Shown: positions 44,208 through 54,896 of the stretch, in pieces
Layout of the letters: every line of letters starts with the position of its first letter
How positions within the stretch are numbered: the first letter of the stretch is position 1
Assembly: GCA_021613535.1 (NCBI GenBank)
Contig: CP075497.1
Span: 12,524,001-12,588,000, forward strand
Source: Adineta vaga
Taxonomy: Eukaryota > Rotifera
Reading direction: 5' to 3'
DNA length: 64,000 nt
Program-made: the position numbers and the translations under genes
The notes under the pieces: generated by a model
Database searches by the model: none
What the model saw: the letters and a program-made list of their open reading frames with translations, nothing else
Told to the model about the DNA's origin: nothing

Positions 44208-45983
44208 TTAGTTAGACAATGTTTTGTTCGATTTTTGAATAAAGTATATGTCATATTTCGATGATGTTATCTCAGGTTGATCTTTATGTCGTCTGAGCTT
44301 TAGTGCATGACAAATGGCATTACACATATGTGTTTGAAAGAATCGTTTGATTCCTGGTTTACCTAAATTTGTACGTCCAAATCTCATTAAATCTGTTGAA
44401 TGAATACATGGATCTGTTAATAAATACGTTTGATTATCTCCAATATCAATTCCTTGTAAATCCACGACGATCATATTACCATCTGTTCGTTCATTCGTCC
44501 AATGTGAGAATGCTTGTAATGTGAATGCTGGATCATCAAGATTAATATAACCAGCATTGTTTGAAAATTTCTTATAAGAACCTTCGATATAACGTTCCAT
44601 GGTCAAATTACGATGTTTTCCATCGTCTGAGCGATCAAAAACTAATTTTAACATAATAAATTTAATTTTTTTAACGATTATTAAATTTTTTATCGAAGGT
44701 AAATTATTAAATTGTTGAGCAAGATAATCAGCAATTGTTTGACAATCTAATATTTCTAAATATTTATCTTTAATATTTGCTCTCTTATCAATCTGTTTGT
44801 ATTCTTTAAGAACAACTTTTTCATGTCTATCTTTGTATTCCATTAAACCATAATAAGCTAAACGCATCCCACCTTCTGCAAAAGGTTTCGCAGCAATTTT
44901 AATATTCCATTGTTGATTCACTTCAACACATTTTAATTGATCATTACATTCATATTTGACGACTCGCACTCTCCTCGTCTGTATCATTGACCAAATTGGT
45001 TCTTTTTCCTCAAAATCTACGGTACGAAGAGTTTTAATTTTGACTGAATTAGGTGAAAGATTTTTTAATAATGATGATGTTGTATTTGAGATCGATCGTG
45101 AAACAGTTTCAACAATAAATGGTAATAAATTTGTAAATTTGTCTACATCAATTTGTTCAATTGTCATTCGCTCTTCTGCATATTTTAGAAATTGTTCAAT
45201 CATTTTATCCGTATGAGATTTTAACCGTCCAAAGAAATATGCAATTTGTAACTCAACCAGTTCTTGAATCAGACTATATCCAATAGATCCATCCGTATCG
45301 TGTGTTAGATAATAATCTTTTCTTTCTGACAAATCATGATAACGCCTTCCATGTGATGGAGCATCCGCGACATGAATTAAAATGCGTACTGGTTGTTTCC
45401 AATTAAGATTTATTGTTCTCTGTAAACCACCAAGAACATCTTCGCAATAATCACCACCATTTTCACATTCAATCATGGAAACAAATGAATGAAACGTGTC
45501 TTTATCAGTAAAATCCAAAATGCTAAATTGTTTATCTTGCGGTAAATTTAAATCTCGATATCCAACAAATGCTAAACGTATGTTGAGATGTGAAAAACGA
45601 GTTTTTAAAACATCAATTGTTTTAAATATATGATTTTTCACATCATCAATATATTTTCTCATACTATTCGTACAATCCATCAGGAAGCATAAATCTACTG
45701 ATTCAGCTTTTTCCAATGCCTTCATAACTTCATTAATTTCTTTCGTACGTTTCATAACAAAATTCAAATGTTGCTCTGCCTCTATTTGTTTTTGTCCAGT
45801 GAAAGCCAGTCGATCGTAGCTTTCCTTTTGTAATTGATCTGCTTGCTGTTGTATTTGTTCAAGGCGAAGATTTCCACTAATATTTTCTTTCTGCGTACGT
45901 TCAATTTCATCTAACTGACGACGAAGTGCAGCTACATCCAGAGTAGTTGCTGCACGTTGTAGATTATTATTTCTAAAAGCCAT
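44208..45983 (-). CDS. VWA + alpha-kinase protein (VWKA-like), cluster copy 1
   Basis: Single exon, 591 residues. An N-terminal coiled coil (about 15-95) precedes a von Willebrand A domain with the MIDAS start DCTNS at about 103. The alpha-kinase catalytic domain (roughly 360-575) has the Gly-rich FAEGGMRLAYYG, an invariant-type Lys in VVLKEYK, VVDLQGIDIG, and the zinc-site signature (FGRTNLGKPGIKRFF then HMCNAICHAL). This matches the MHCK/eEF2K/VWKA group of atypical kinases; Dictyostelium VwkA acts on myosin II. The kinase motifs seem complete. It has two close paralogues on the same strand, and shared sequence is highest in the last third. No introns, unlike the neighbours. Confidence 0.85.
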   Translation of the reverse strand: MAFRNNNLQRAATTLDVAALRRQLDEIERTQKENISGNLRLEQIQQQADQLQKESYDRLAFTGQKQIEAEQHLNFVMKRTKEINEVMKALEKAESVDLCFLMDCTNSMRKYIDDVKNHIFKTIDVLKTRFSHLNIRLAFVGYRDLNLPQDKQFSILDFTDKDTFHSFVSMIECENGGDYCEDVLGGLQRTINLNWKQPVRILIHVADAPSHGRRYHDLSERKDYYLTHDTDGSIGYSLIQELVELQIAYFFGRLKSHTDKMIEQFLKYAEERMTIEQIDVDKFTNLLPFIVETVSRSISNTTSSLLKNLSPNSVKIKTLRTVDFEEKEPIWSMIQTRRVRVVKYECNDQLKCVEVNQQWNIKIAAKPFAEGGMRLAYYGLMEYKDRHEKVVLKEYKQIDKRANIKDKYLEILDCQTIADYLAQQFNNLPSIKNLIIVKKIKFIMLKLVFDRSDDGKHRNLTMERYIEGSYKKFSNNAGYINLDDPAFTLQAFSHWTNERTDGNMIVVDLQGIDIGDNQTYLLTDPCIHSTDLMRFGRTNLGKPGIKRFFQTHMCNAICHALKLRRHKDQPEITSSKYDIYFIQKSNKTLSN

Positions 45984-46493
45984 TTATCACGACGAAAAAT
46001 CGAATATCTTGTAAAATTTTGTACAAATATTATTTTTTATCAACTTATATAGACTTTTCAAATATAGTAGATATGTTTAAAGAATTGCATATTGAGAAAA
46101 AACCCAGACGTCGATAAGTAACTGTTATTTACATGAATTTTCTCTTTTCTTTTACAAACAGCGGAGGGAGTAGTGACAATATGAAAGAAGTCTGAGATGA
46201 TGACGCATAGTTTTACTTTCATGTCCATCCATGTGCGTTGTAAATGTTTACGTATTCATGGTAGACAAGAACTTTTAGAATAGAGTCAATTTGCTGTAAA
46301 GTAAAACTACTGACAATAAGCGGTTGTGTATCATATATGCACAGATCATTCTGTGACGAGAAAATATTTTGTTATTTTTTACTCTAAGTAAACATACACG
46401 AGTATTCAACCAAAAAAATGATTATATTTATTAAGAAAAAAGAAAAACTAATCGTATCATTTTTTTACTCTTATATTTAACAGAAACAACGTT
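45984..46493. other. Intergenic, no supported gene
   Basis: AT-rich upstream region of kinase copy 1. No signal is identified. Confidence 0.4.
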
Positions 46494-46916
46494 TTATCTG
46501 TTGTTTAATTCTATCATGTTTTGTATCATTTGAGAAAATTGTTGTTTAAGTAATTCTAATTCATGTAAAGCTTGTTGAAGATCAATAGTCAAGTTATTAT
46601 TATTATTATCATGATTGGATGCTAAATTAATAATAAAACATAATATTGATAAATAAATAGATAAAAAAAAAAGAGTTTTTACTTTCTATTTGCACATCAA
46701 CAGAACTATATATTATTGTTGTAACATTGATGATCGTATTGTTTGATGGTACTATCATTGTTGTATTAATCTCTTCTTCGATTAAACTAAGATCATCATC
46801 CTAATATAGATTAAAAAAATAAACTCTGATTATCTTATGTTATTGTTCAACGATATTTAGATAAAACTTACATTTTCATCATCTGAAAAAAGATTCTTAT
46901 ATTTTGGAATACACAT
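46494..46916 (-). CDS. Small acidic coiled-coil protein, function unknown
   Basis: Three exons (46916-46872, 46800-46683, 46621-46494) join in frame to 96 residues. The N-terminus is MCIPKYKNLFSDDEN. An acidic stretch (DDDLSLIEEE) and a Thr/Ile/Asn-rich middle follow, then a short Leu-heptad helix (LQQALHELELLKQQF) at the C-terminus. No family is recognised. A broken paralogue lies at 33773-34580, and comparing the two confirms the exon layout. It sits between two kinase genes on the same strand. Confidence 0.6.
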
Positions 46917-47127
46917 TTTTATGTCTGATAGTAAACTGTCAATGATTTATATAGGTGATATGAAACAATGAAGTTGACCGTCCGTTGCACATCGGCTAAT
47001 GACATTGATCTTTCTTTAGCTTTTCCTATAATCTGCTAATTGATATATCAAGAAATGACAAAACTATGTCAGCATTGTTCAAATAGGAAAAAAATCTATT
47101 TTATTAAAATAGAAACAAAAATGCATA

Positions 47128-48966
47128 TTAGTCTATAGAATATCGACGATTTGCAATGTTATTAAACATTATTTTACTTGATCTATTCGAAGAAATTGAT
47201 TCGAATTCAATTGCTTTTATATCAGGTTGATCTTTATGTTTTTTAAGTTTTAAAGCACGACATATTGAATTACAAACATGTGTTTGAAAGAATCGTTTAA
47301 TTCCTGGTTTACCCAAATTTGTACGTCCAAATCTCATTAAATCTGTTGAATGTATACATGGATCTGTTAATAAATAAGTTCGATCATCTCCAATATCCAT
47401 TCCTTGTAAATCCACAACCATCATATTTCCATTTGTACGTTCATAAGTCCAATGTGAAAATGCTTGTAATGTTAAAGCTGGATCATCTTGATTAACATAA
47501 CCAACATTATTTGAAAATTTCTTATAAGAACCAAAAATAAATCGTTCCATAGTAAAAAAATGATATTGTCCTTCATTAGGAGGATCTGAAACTAAAATTG
47601 TTGTAACAAATTTAATTTTTTTAACAATAACTGATGTATTAATTAAAAGAGAATATTTATTAAATTCTTGTGCAAGATGATCAGCAATTGTTTGACAATC
47701 TAATATTTCTAAATATTTATCTTTAATATTAAGAGAATTTCCAATAAATTTATATTGTTTAAAAACAACTTTTTCCCATCGATCTTTATATAAAACTAAA
47801 CCATAATAAGCTAAACGCATTGCTCCTTGTGCAAATGGATTTCGTGCAATTTTAATATTTCCTGTTTGTATCATTTGTTCACAACGTAATTCATTATTAC
47901 ATTCATATTTAAGAAATTTAACTTTTTTAGTTAAAATATTTGACCATTGTGGTTGTTTTTTATCAAAAATAATATTTCTTTGTGAATTAATTTTTAAACT
48001 TATATTTGAATGAATTGTATTATCATTATTTAATGAATATTTTTTTAAAACAGTTCTCGTTGCTTTGGCAATCGATTGTGAAACAATATGAACAGCAAAT
48101 GGTAATAAATTTTCACATTTTTCCAAATGAATTTGTTCAATATTCATTCGATTTTGTGAATAATTTATGAATTGTTCAATCATTTTATCTGTATAATGTG
48201 TTAAACGACCAAAGAAATATTTGATTTGTAAATCAATTAATTTCTGAATATGATGAGATCCAATAAGTCCATCATTATCATTTTGAATATAATCATCACA
48301 AACCTCGGCTAAATTATGATAACGTCGTCCATGTGATGGACAATCAGCAATATGCATTAAAACTCTTAATGGTTGTTTCCAACTAAGTCCAATGAGTTTT
48401 TCTAAACCACCAAGAACATCTTCACAAGCATCACCACCTTTTTCACATTTAACAGTTGATACAAATGAATGAAATGTTTCTTCATCAGTAAAATCTAAAA
48501 TACTAAATTGTTTTTCTGGACGTAAATCAACATCACGATAACCAACAAATGCTAAACGTATATTTAAATGTGAAAAACGTGATCTTAATAATTTAATTGT
48601 TTCAGATATTCGATCTTTAACTTCATCCGTATATTTTTGCATACTACTTGTACAATCCATTAGAAAACAAACATCAACCGATTGAGCTTTATTTAATTCT
48701 TTGATTATATCATGAATTTCTTTTGTTCGTTCGACAAGATGTTCTTTATATTTTTGTGCATCACGTTGTTTTTGTGAAATTGATGATAAACTAATGACAC
48801 TTTCTTTTTGTAAAAAATCACATTGCTTTTTTATTTGATTTAAACGATTAACTTCATTAATATTCTTTTTTTCAATACGTTCAATCGCATCTAATTGACG
48901 ACGAAGTGCAGCGATATTTAATAATGCTGTTTTTGGACGTGGTGATGAAGCAATATTCTTTTCCAT
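47128..48966 (-). CDS. VWA + alpha-kinase protein (VWKA-like), cluster copy 2
   Basis: Single exon, 612 residues, with the same layout as its neighbours. An N-terminal coiled coil contains RRQLDAIERIEKKN. The VWA domain has the MIDAS DCTSS and PSHGRRYHNL. The alpha-kinase domain has FAQGAMRLAYYG, VVFKQYK, VVDLQGMDIG and the C-terminal zinc-site block GRTNLGKPGIKRFF / HVCNSICRAL. The linker between VWA and kinase holds a Ser/Asn-rich insert (NNDNTIHSNISLKIN). The tail after the kinase is short. It is closest to copy 3 in much of the kinase domain. A decayed piece of a close relative lies at 57965-58160 on the other strand. Confidence 0.85.
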   Translation of the reverse strand: MEKNIASSPRPKTALLNIAALRRQLDAIERIEKKNINEVNRLNQIKKQCDFLQKESVISLSSISQKQRDAQKYKEHLVERTKEIHDIIKELNKAQSVDVCFLMDCTSSMQKYTDEVKDRISETIKLLRSRFSHLNIRLAFVGYRDVDLRPEKQFSILDFTDEETFHSFVSTVKCEKGGDACEDVLGGLEKLIGLSWKQPLRVLMHIADCPSHGRRYHNLAEVCDDYIQNDNDGLIGSHHIQKLIDLQIKYFFGRLTHYTDKMIEQFINYSQNRMNIEQIHLEKCENLLPFAVHIVSQSIAKATRTVLKKYSLNNDNTIHSNISLKINSQRNIIFDKKQPQWSNILTKKVKFLKYECNNELRCEQMIQTGNIKIARNPFAQGAMRLAYYGLVLYKDRWEKVVFKQYKFIGNSLNIKDKYLEILDCQTIADHLAQEFNKYSLLINTSVIVKKIKFVTTILVSDPPNEGQYHFFTMERFIFGSYKKFSNNVGYVNQDDPALTLQAFSHWTYERTNGNMMVVDLQGMDIGDDRTYLLTDPCIHSTDLMRFGRTNLGKPGIKRFFQTHVCNSICRALKLKKHKDQPDIKAIEFESISSNRSSKIMFNNIANRRYSID

Positions 48967-50914
48967 TAAAATAAATAAATAAATAATATTTATTATGAAA
49001 GAATGTTGAAAATTTGGAGAAATAAATCAATATATTTTAATTATAGATAAAAAAACAAACCTTAATTAAATATCGAAGACATGCATCGTTTTATTTTACT
49101 ATAATGATCATTCATGCATTGATTACTGGTCTTTTCATTATTGAAAAATATTCAAATTCTAATACAAAATCAAACGATTATAAATTTGATTTTAGAAGAA
49201 AATAAATATACGTGTAGACATATCACAAGGAATGAAATGCAGTTAAAATTCATACTATAATAAGGAAATCTGGATATATTTATTTATTTTTTTCATTCAT
49301 AGTCTTTGCTAAGTTGAATACACTGTCCTTCGGTTATGTCTGTATCCGTCTAAGTCTCTAACGGTCTCTTATAGTTTTCTATATTATTTAAATCTGAAAA
49401 AAACAATGAGCCCCTAGGAACAACTTGGAATTGACTGTTTTCGTAACTGATTTACTAAGGATCATGAGTGACTTGTAGTTAAACGAATAAAAATGGTTTT
49501 CGACACTAGTCCACTTTTTTTGTCGTGAAAGTCGAACTAAAATAAGATAAATGATCTAGAACATCAAGGTAAAAATGACGAGACATTTTTCAAAATCTGT
49601 TTGATTAAAAATTAATTATATGTTAATGATTGACCTCACCTTTTTGTCTATTAATCAAACAAAACAATTAAGAGTGGCTATATTTTGTGACATAGGATAG
49701 AACCCAAGAACGACATCCAATGAATAAAAAACACCGCGATTGACAGGATCGCTTTATTTTGAAAACTTTAGACTTGGATTGATTAAATATCGAGAATAAG
49801 AGTAACTAAAACATAAAGACCTCTATTTTCTTATTGATATTTTCATACCAGTTTGTATTACAATAGGACTATCAATCTAATATTCTGATTCTTTTTCATC
49901 TTACTAAATAAAATCTTTTCATAGTACATGCAACTTGAATTAATTTTGCAATCAATTCTAATTGAAAGATTTCGTCCTATTCGATCTCGATTGGTATCAG
50001 GATAACTCCAACATCATATTCTCCTACTGATTGGAAATCTGTGTTCTTCACACTACCGAATCTTTCGATGGCCTATTTCTCAAGGTCATTTGATAATATT
50101 GCATTTGCACAACATTTATATCTCTTCATATGATTTTCATATCACACTTTTGAAATACGAAAATTATTTGTCAGGATAGGAATATTTGATATCAATGAGG
50201 AATTAGTCCGACATTCTCGTCAAGTCGTTTATTATAGATGATGAAATAAAGTCCGACTATGTATGTGTTATAAACTTTGTTATAGAGGTTATCGATTAAA
50301 TTTATCACAAAATGAATGGACAATGATTATCGTGAAAGAGTAATTGAAAATTTTGAGGAAAAAAAATCAATATTTTAATATTAATTATGAATGACAGAAA
50401 ACTAATTAAATATCGAACACATACTTCTCTTTGACTTTTTTCATTTTATTTTAACTGTCAATTTAGATATTATTGATCGAATGATAATTTTAGTTGAAGA
50501 ATTATCAATCAAACACGGCGAGAAAAAAAGAAAATTAATTGATCGTAAAGATAATTTTAATGAAAAAAATATCTGTTTGGATTCATATAAATTGTATCTA
50601 ATATACTATCGATTGATGAGTTATGACACAATAACCGTTTCTTCATCATATGATTACATACAAAAATATTTTCAATAAGATGCAAAATATATTTATTAAC
50701 ATTCTATTGTAAATATAAGAAAAATGTATTTCTAATCGATAATTACTTGTATTCTATTTAATATTTGCAAATAAAATCGAAATAAACTAAATATAAAAAT
50801 AGAGTTAGTGATAAAAAAATATATATCTAATCAACTAAAAGAAAAGATTTCTCGATTATTTTCAGAAAAGAATAGAGTTTAATTTTTGGTTATAAACCAT
50901 TAGATAAATTTATA
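48967..50914. other. Long AT-rich gap, no gene seen
   Basis: About 1.9 kb between kinase copies 2 and 3. A plus-strand frame at 50481-50678 has no domain. No repeat element with clear termini was recognised. Confidence 0.4.
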
Positions 50915-53104
50915 TCAATGTTTTGTGGACATTGAACCATTTATTGTTGATGCTTTTTTTTCGCTCAAATACGAATCGCGTTTTAAGGATGCTTTTGCTT
51001 CACTTAATTGTAGATCAAGTTTCGATGGTACTTTCGTTTCGTTCAAATATGAATCTTGTTTTGATAAGACTTTTGGTTCACTAAAATGCGAATTCTGTTT
51101 TAATGATGCTTTTGCTTCGGCCGAACACGAATCTTGTCTTGATAATACTTTTGCTTCGATGAACTGTGAATCAAGTTTTGATGATACTTTTGGTTCACTA
51201 AAATGCGAATTCTGTTTTAATGATGCTTTTACTTCGCTCAAATGCGAATCCTGTTTCGATGATAGTTTTGGTTCACTAGAATGCGAATCGTGTTTTGATG
51301 ATACTTTTGTTTTTGATTCTGATTGAATTTCATGCATTTTCAATTTTAATGCATGGCAAATGGCATTACATACATGTGTTTGAAAGAATCGTTTGATTCC
51401 TGGTTTACCGAGATTCGTTTTTCCAAATCTCAATAAATCAGTTGAATGAATACATGGATCTGTTAATAAATAAGTTTGATCATCTCCAATATCCATTCCT
51501 TGTAAATCCACAACCATCATATTTCCATTTGTACGTTCATAAGTCCAATGTGAAAATGCTTGTAATGTTAAAGCTGGATTATCTTGATTAACATAACCAG
51601 CATTATTTGAAAATTTCTTATATGCACCATCAATAAATCTTTCTATTGTAAAATAATGAGTTTTTCCTTCATTTAGAGGATCAAAAACTAATTTTGTCAT
51701 AATAAATTTAATTTTTTTTATTGAAACTGTTGGATCACGTAAAACGGATGATTTATTAAATTCTTGTGCAAGATGTTCGGCAATTGTTTGACAATCTAAT
51801 AATTGTAAATATTTTTCTTTAATATTTAAATCATTATTAATACGTTTATATTTTTTGAGAACAACTTTATCCCATTTATCTTTATTTTGCATTAAACCAA
51901 AATAAGCTAAACGCATAGCTCCTTCCGAAAAAGGTTTTTCAGCTATTTTAATGTTTGATGATTGAATAATTTCATCACAACGTAATTCATTATTACATTC
52001 ATATTTGATGACTTGCACTTTTTTAGGTGCGATAGATAACCAATCTGGTTCTTGTGAATCAAAACTTACTCGACTATGATTACTAGTCTTTGATGATATA
52101 CTATTCTTTGTATTATGAACATTTTCATCGACTATTGAATGACTTTTTAATAATGATGATGCTGTTTTGGAAATAGATCGTGAAATACTATCAACAATAA
52201 ATGGTAATAAATTTTCAAAATTTTTCAAATTAATTTGTTCAATTGTTGTTCTTTTTTGAGCATATTGACTAAACAGTTCAATCATTTTATCTGTATGAGA
52301 TGTTAAACGTCCAAAGAAATATTTTATATCTAATTCAATAAATTTTTCAATGTAACTTTGTCCAATTGATCCATCAGCATCATGTGATAAATAATGATCT
52401 TTATTTTCTGATAAATTATGATAACGTCGTCCATGTGATGGACAATCAGCGACATGTATTAAAATTCGTACAGGTTGATTCCATTGAAGATTTGTAACCT
52501 TTTCTAAACCACCAAGAACATCTTCACAAGCATCACCACCAAATTGACATTTAACCATTGAAACAAATGAATGAAATGTTTCTTCATCAGTAAAATCTAA
52601 AATACTAAATTGTTTCTCTTCAGGTAAATTTAAATCTCGATATCCGACAAATGCCAAACGAATATTTAAATGTGGAAAACGTGATTTTAATAATTTAACA
52701 GTTTCAAATATTCGATCTTTAACTTCATTAATATATTTTTGCATACTATTCGTACAATCCATTAGAAAACAAACATCAACTGATTCACTATCTTGCAATG
52801 CTTTCATCATTTGACTGATTTCTTTGGTACGTTTAAGAACAAATTGAAGATGTTCTTGAGCATCGACTTGTTTTTGTGAAATTGCTGATAATTTTTCTAT
52901 ACTTTCTTTTTGTAAAACATCACATTGTTTCTTTATTTCATCTAATCGACTATTTTCACTCTGATTTTGTTTTTCATAACGTTCTATTGCATCTAATTGA
53001 CGACGAAGCGTATCTATATCAGAAAAGGTACTAGCTGAATGATGAGATGATGAAGATTTCTTCTCCATTTGTTTCTTTGTTTTATGCAAAACAACTTGCT
53101 TCAA
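50915..53104 (-). CDS. VWA + alpha-kinase protein (VWKA-like) with 13-residue repeat tail, cluster copy 3
   Basis: Single exon, 729 residues from the first Met. A start at the internal Met at 53068 (MEKKSSSS) aligns with the start of copy 2 and is equally likely. It has a coiled coil, a VWA domain with DCTNS and an alpha-kinase with FSEGAMRLAYFG, VVLKKYK, VVDLQGMDIG and GKTNLGKPGIKRFF / HVCNAICHAL. In contrast to copies 1 and 2, it carries ~120 extra C-terminal residues. These are nine tandem units of 13 residues (pattern SxKxxSxxSExKx), rich in Ser/Lys and so likely phosphorylated and unstructured. The antisense frame over the repeats is a shadow. Confidence 0.85.
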   Translation of the reverse strand: MKQVVLHKTKKQMEKKSSSSHHSASTFSDIDTLRRQLDAIERYEKQNQSENSRLDEIKKQCDVLQKESIEKLSAISQKQVDAQEHLQFVLKRTKEISQMMKALQDSESVDVCFLMDCTNSMQKYINEVKDRIFETVKLLKSRFPHLNIRLAFVGYRDLNLPEEKQFSILDFTDEETFHSFVSMVKCQFGGDACEDVLGGLEKVTNLQWNQPVRILIHVADCPSHGRRYHNLSENKDHYLSHDADGSIGQSYIEKFIELDIKYFFGRLTSHTDKMIELFSQYAQKRTTIEQINLKNFENLLPFIVDSISRSISKTASSLLKSHSIVDENVHNTKNSISSKTSNHSRVSFDSQEPDWLSIAPKKVQVIKYECNNELRCDEIIQSSNIKIAEKPFSEGAMRLAYFGLMQNKDKWDKVVLKKYKRINNDLNIKEKYLQLLDCQTIAEHLAQEFNKSSVLRDPTVSIKKIKFIMTKLVFDPLNEGKTHYFTIERFIDGAYKKFSNNAGYVNQDNPALTLQAFSHWTYERTNGNMMVVDLQGMDIGDDQTYLLTDPCIHSTDLLRFGKTNLGKPGIKRFFQTHVCNAICHALKLKMHEIQSESKTKVSSKHDSHSSEPKLSSKQDSHLSEVKASLKQNSHFSEPKVSSKLDSQFIEAKVLSRQDSCSAEAKASLKQNSHFSEPKVLSKQDSYLNETKVPSKLDLQLSEAKASLKRDSYLSEKKASTINGSMSTKH
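50940..51310 (-). repeat. 39-bp coding tandem repeat (about nine units)
   Basis: Encodes the Ser/Lys-rich tail of kinase copy 3. Units are 39 bp (13 codons). A 3-unit higher-order period of 117 bp is visible: the stretch ACTTTTGGTTCACTAAAATG starts at 51069 and again at 51186, with the following bases also shared. The frame is kept throughout. Confidence 0.8.
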
Positions 53105-53965
53105 GCTAAAGAAAAAAATATATTTTAAGGTAATAACCGTTTGTTGTTATGAAAGAATATAACACTGTCTATATAAATAATCGTCGCGAGCAAAATAACG
53201 AAATCTATTTTCAATATTAAAAATAAAGATGTATCGAAGAAAACAAGAAAACCCTTTTTTTTATCTCATTCGTAACGAAACTGTGATTGATCGATTCAGG
53301 TATTTGATATAGTTTGATCACATGTCAACATTCTCTATCTACCTTCAAACTTATATTACCTGAGTATGTCTGTTTCTTGTTATTTACCGTTATGGTTTGA
53401 ATAGTTATAACGATCATATGTTTAGGTGTACCAGATGATTTCTGTTTTGAAAAAAAAAGCAAAGACAAATATGTCATTTAGAACATAAAAGGTATTCAAT
53501 AGAGTTTACATTTAAATCTGAGAAAAGAATAACGTACAAGGCTGAATGAGGGTAAGAATGTGTCTATAAACACTTTAAAGAAGATTAATATCTTTCGTTT
53601 CAAACAGACTGAAAATAATTATCTATTTAAACGGACAGATGATTTCTGTTTTTCATAAAAAAATAAAAGAAAGTATTCAATAGAATTTCTATATGTATAT
53701 TCTTTTATTAAAATACTACAAATTTATAATAATAAAAAAAACTGTTCTCGTGATTAACAATATAAACACATAGTGATACACAAAACAAGAAAAGATATAC
53801 TCGAAAAAACACCGGATCCGAATTCAATAAGCATTTATTAGTTTTTGTTTTTTAAACTTGAATTTTTCATATTGTTTTAAGGCTGTTATGAATTGTTATT
53901 ATGATTTGAAAATATTTGAGTGCATATTTAATTATCATCATCTAAATAGAAAAGAATTTTAATAA
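53105..53965. other. Intergenic, no supported gene
   Basis: AT-rich gap upstream of kinase copy 3. It includes a G/A-rich patch near 53550 (GAATGAGGGTAAGAATG). No gene is seen. Confidence 0.4.
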
Positions 53966-53969
53966 TAAT

Positions 53970-54789
53970 TTAAATAGAGTATTTACTTATTAAATTCTTA
54001 CTTTGTTGATTCATATTCGTTGTTGATATTGCTTGACTATTTGTATTCGGTTTATCACCTAAAAATATGGATTTTTTTCTTTTTAAAAGATAGTGCATAA
54101 AATCTGCGTTATTTACCTTCCATAAAATTGAAAACTTCCCGTTGGGTACCTTGGATAGGTAATGCAGCAGATAGATCATCACCATTTTTTTCAACGAAGT
54201 CGCATTCCACAGAGAAACGATTAGCATCCATGTTAAATAATCGAAAACGAGGATTATCACCAGGTATATAACAAGTAACTTGTTTAACAAATATTCAAAG
54301 ATAAAAAACAATTATATTGGAGAATTTTGACACAAAAAAATCTTTACCTGTACGAAAATTATTACTCAACTCTTGACGAAAAGAGAATACTGGAAAGAGT
54401 TGATTTTGTTGTATTTCATCCCATTTTGGTCGACAAACAGTAAAATAAATGCTAAATAAATAAATATTTTATATATAATAATGATAATCAATTAATTATT
54501 CGCATATTTATATATTCTTTTATCGAATAACTTTTATAAGAAAAACCTAAACTGAATCTGAAAATGTTTTCAGAACTGACAAGTAAATTTTCTCTAAAGA
54601 TTTTTATAATTTTATTTATTCTTGATTGTCATTGTATTGCTATTAGAATTTTAAATAACTAACTCATATAATTATTATACACTTGTATTTTACAACTTAC
54701 TCCTGTTGTGGTTTCTGAACTGAAATAAAAAGCACGTTTCCTTTTACTTCTGATGTAAATTGATAAAAGATGCTCGATTCTTCATTCAT
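53970..54789 (-). CDS. Uncharacterised protein, four exons
   Basis: Starts at MNEESSIFYQFTSEVKGNVL (54789). Exons are approximately 54789-54703, 54450-54352, 54283-54118 and 54060-53970. They read through IYFTVCRPKWDEIQ, VTCYIPGDNPRFRLFNMDAN, VECDFVEKNGDDLSAALPIQ and a Ser/Asn/Gln-rich tail. The alternating hydrophobic pattern suggests a beta-rich globular domain, but I recognise no family. It lies just 107 bp downstream of another unknown gene on the same strand, so the two could be parts of one gene. No in-frame splice joining them was found. Exon borders are less certain than elsewhere. Confidence 0.5.
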
Positions 54790-54896
54790 TTTCAAGGATA
54801 ATTTCAACAATAAATTATTTCTATTAAGTATTGGAAATAATTCTTCTTATATCTAAAAGTAAATATATATAAATAGTGAAGGAAGAAATGTATTTT

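Noticed and set aside
50925-51326. 133-codon open frame on the plus strand, Cys/Phe-rich and repetitive
   Set aside because: It is antisense to the Ser/Lys repeat tail of kinase copy 3; the repeat unit of 39 bp keeps both strands open.
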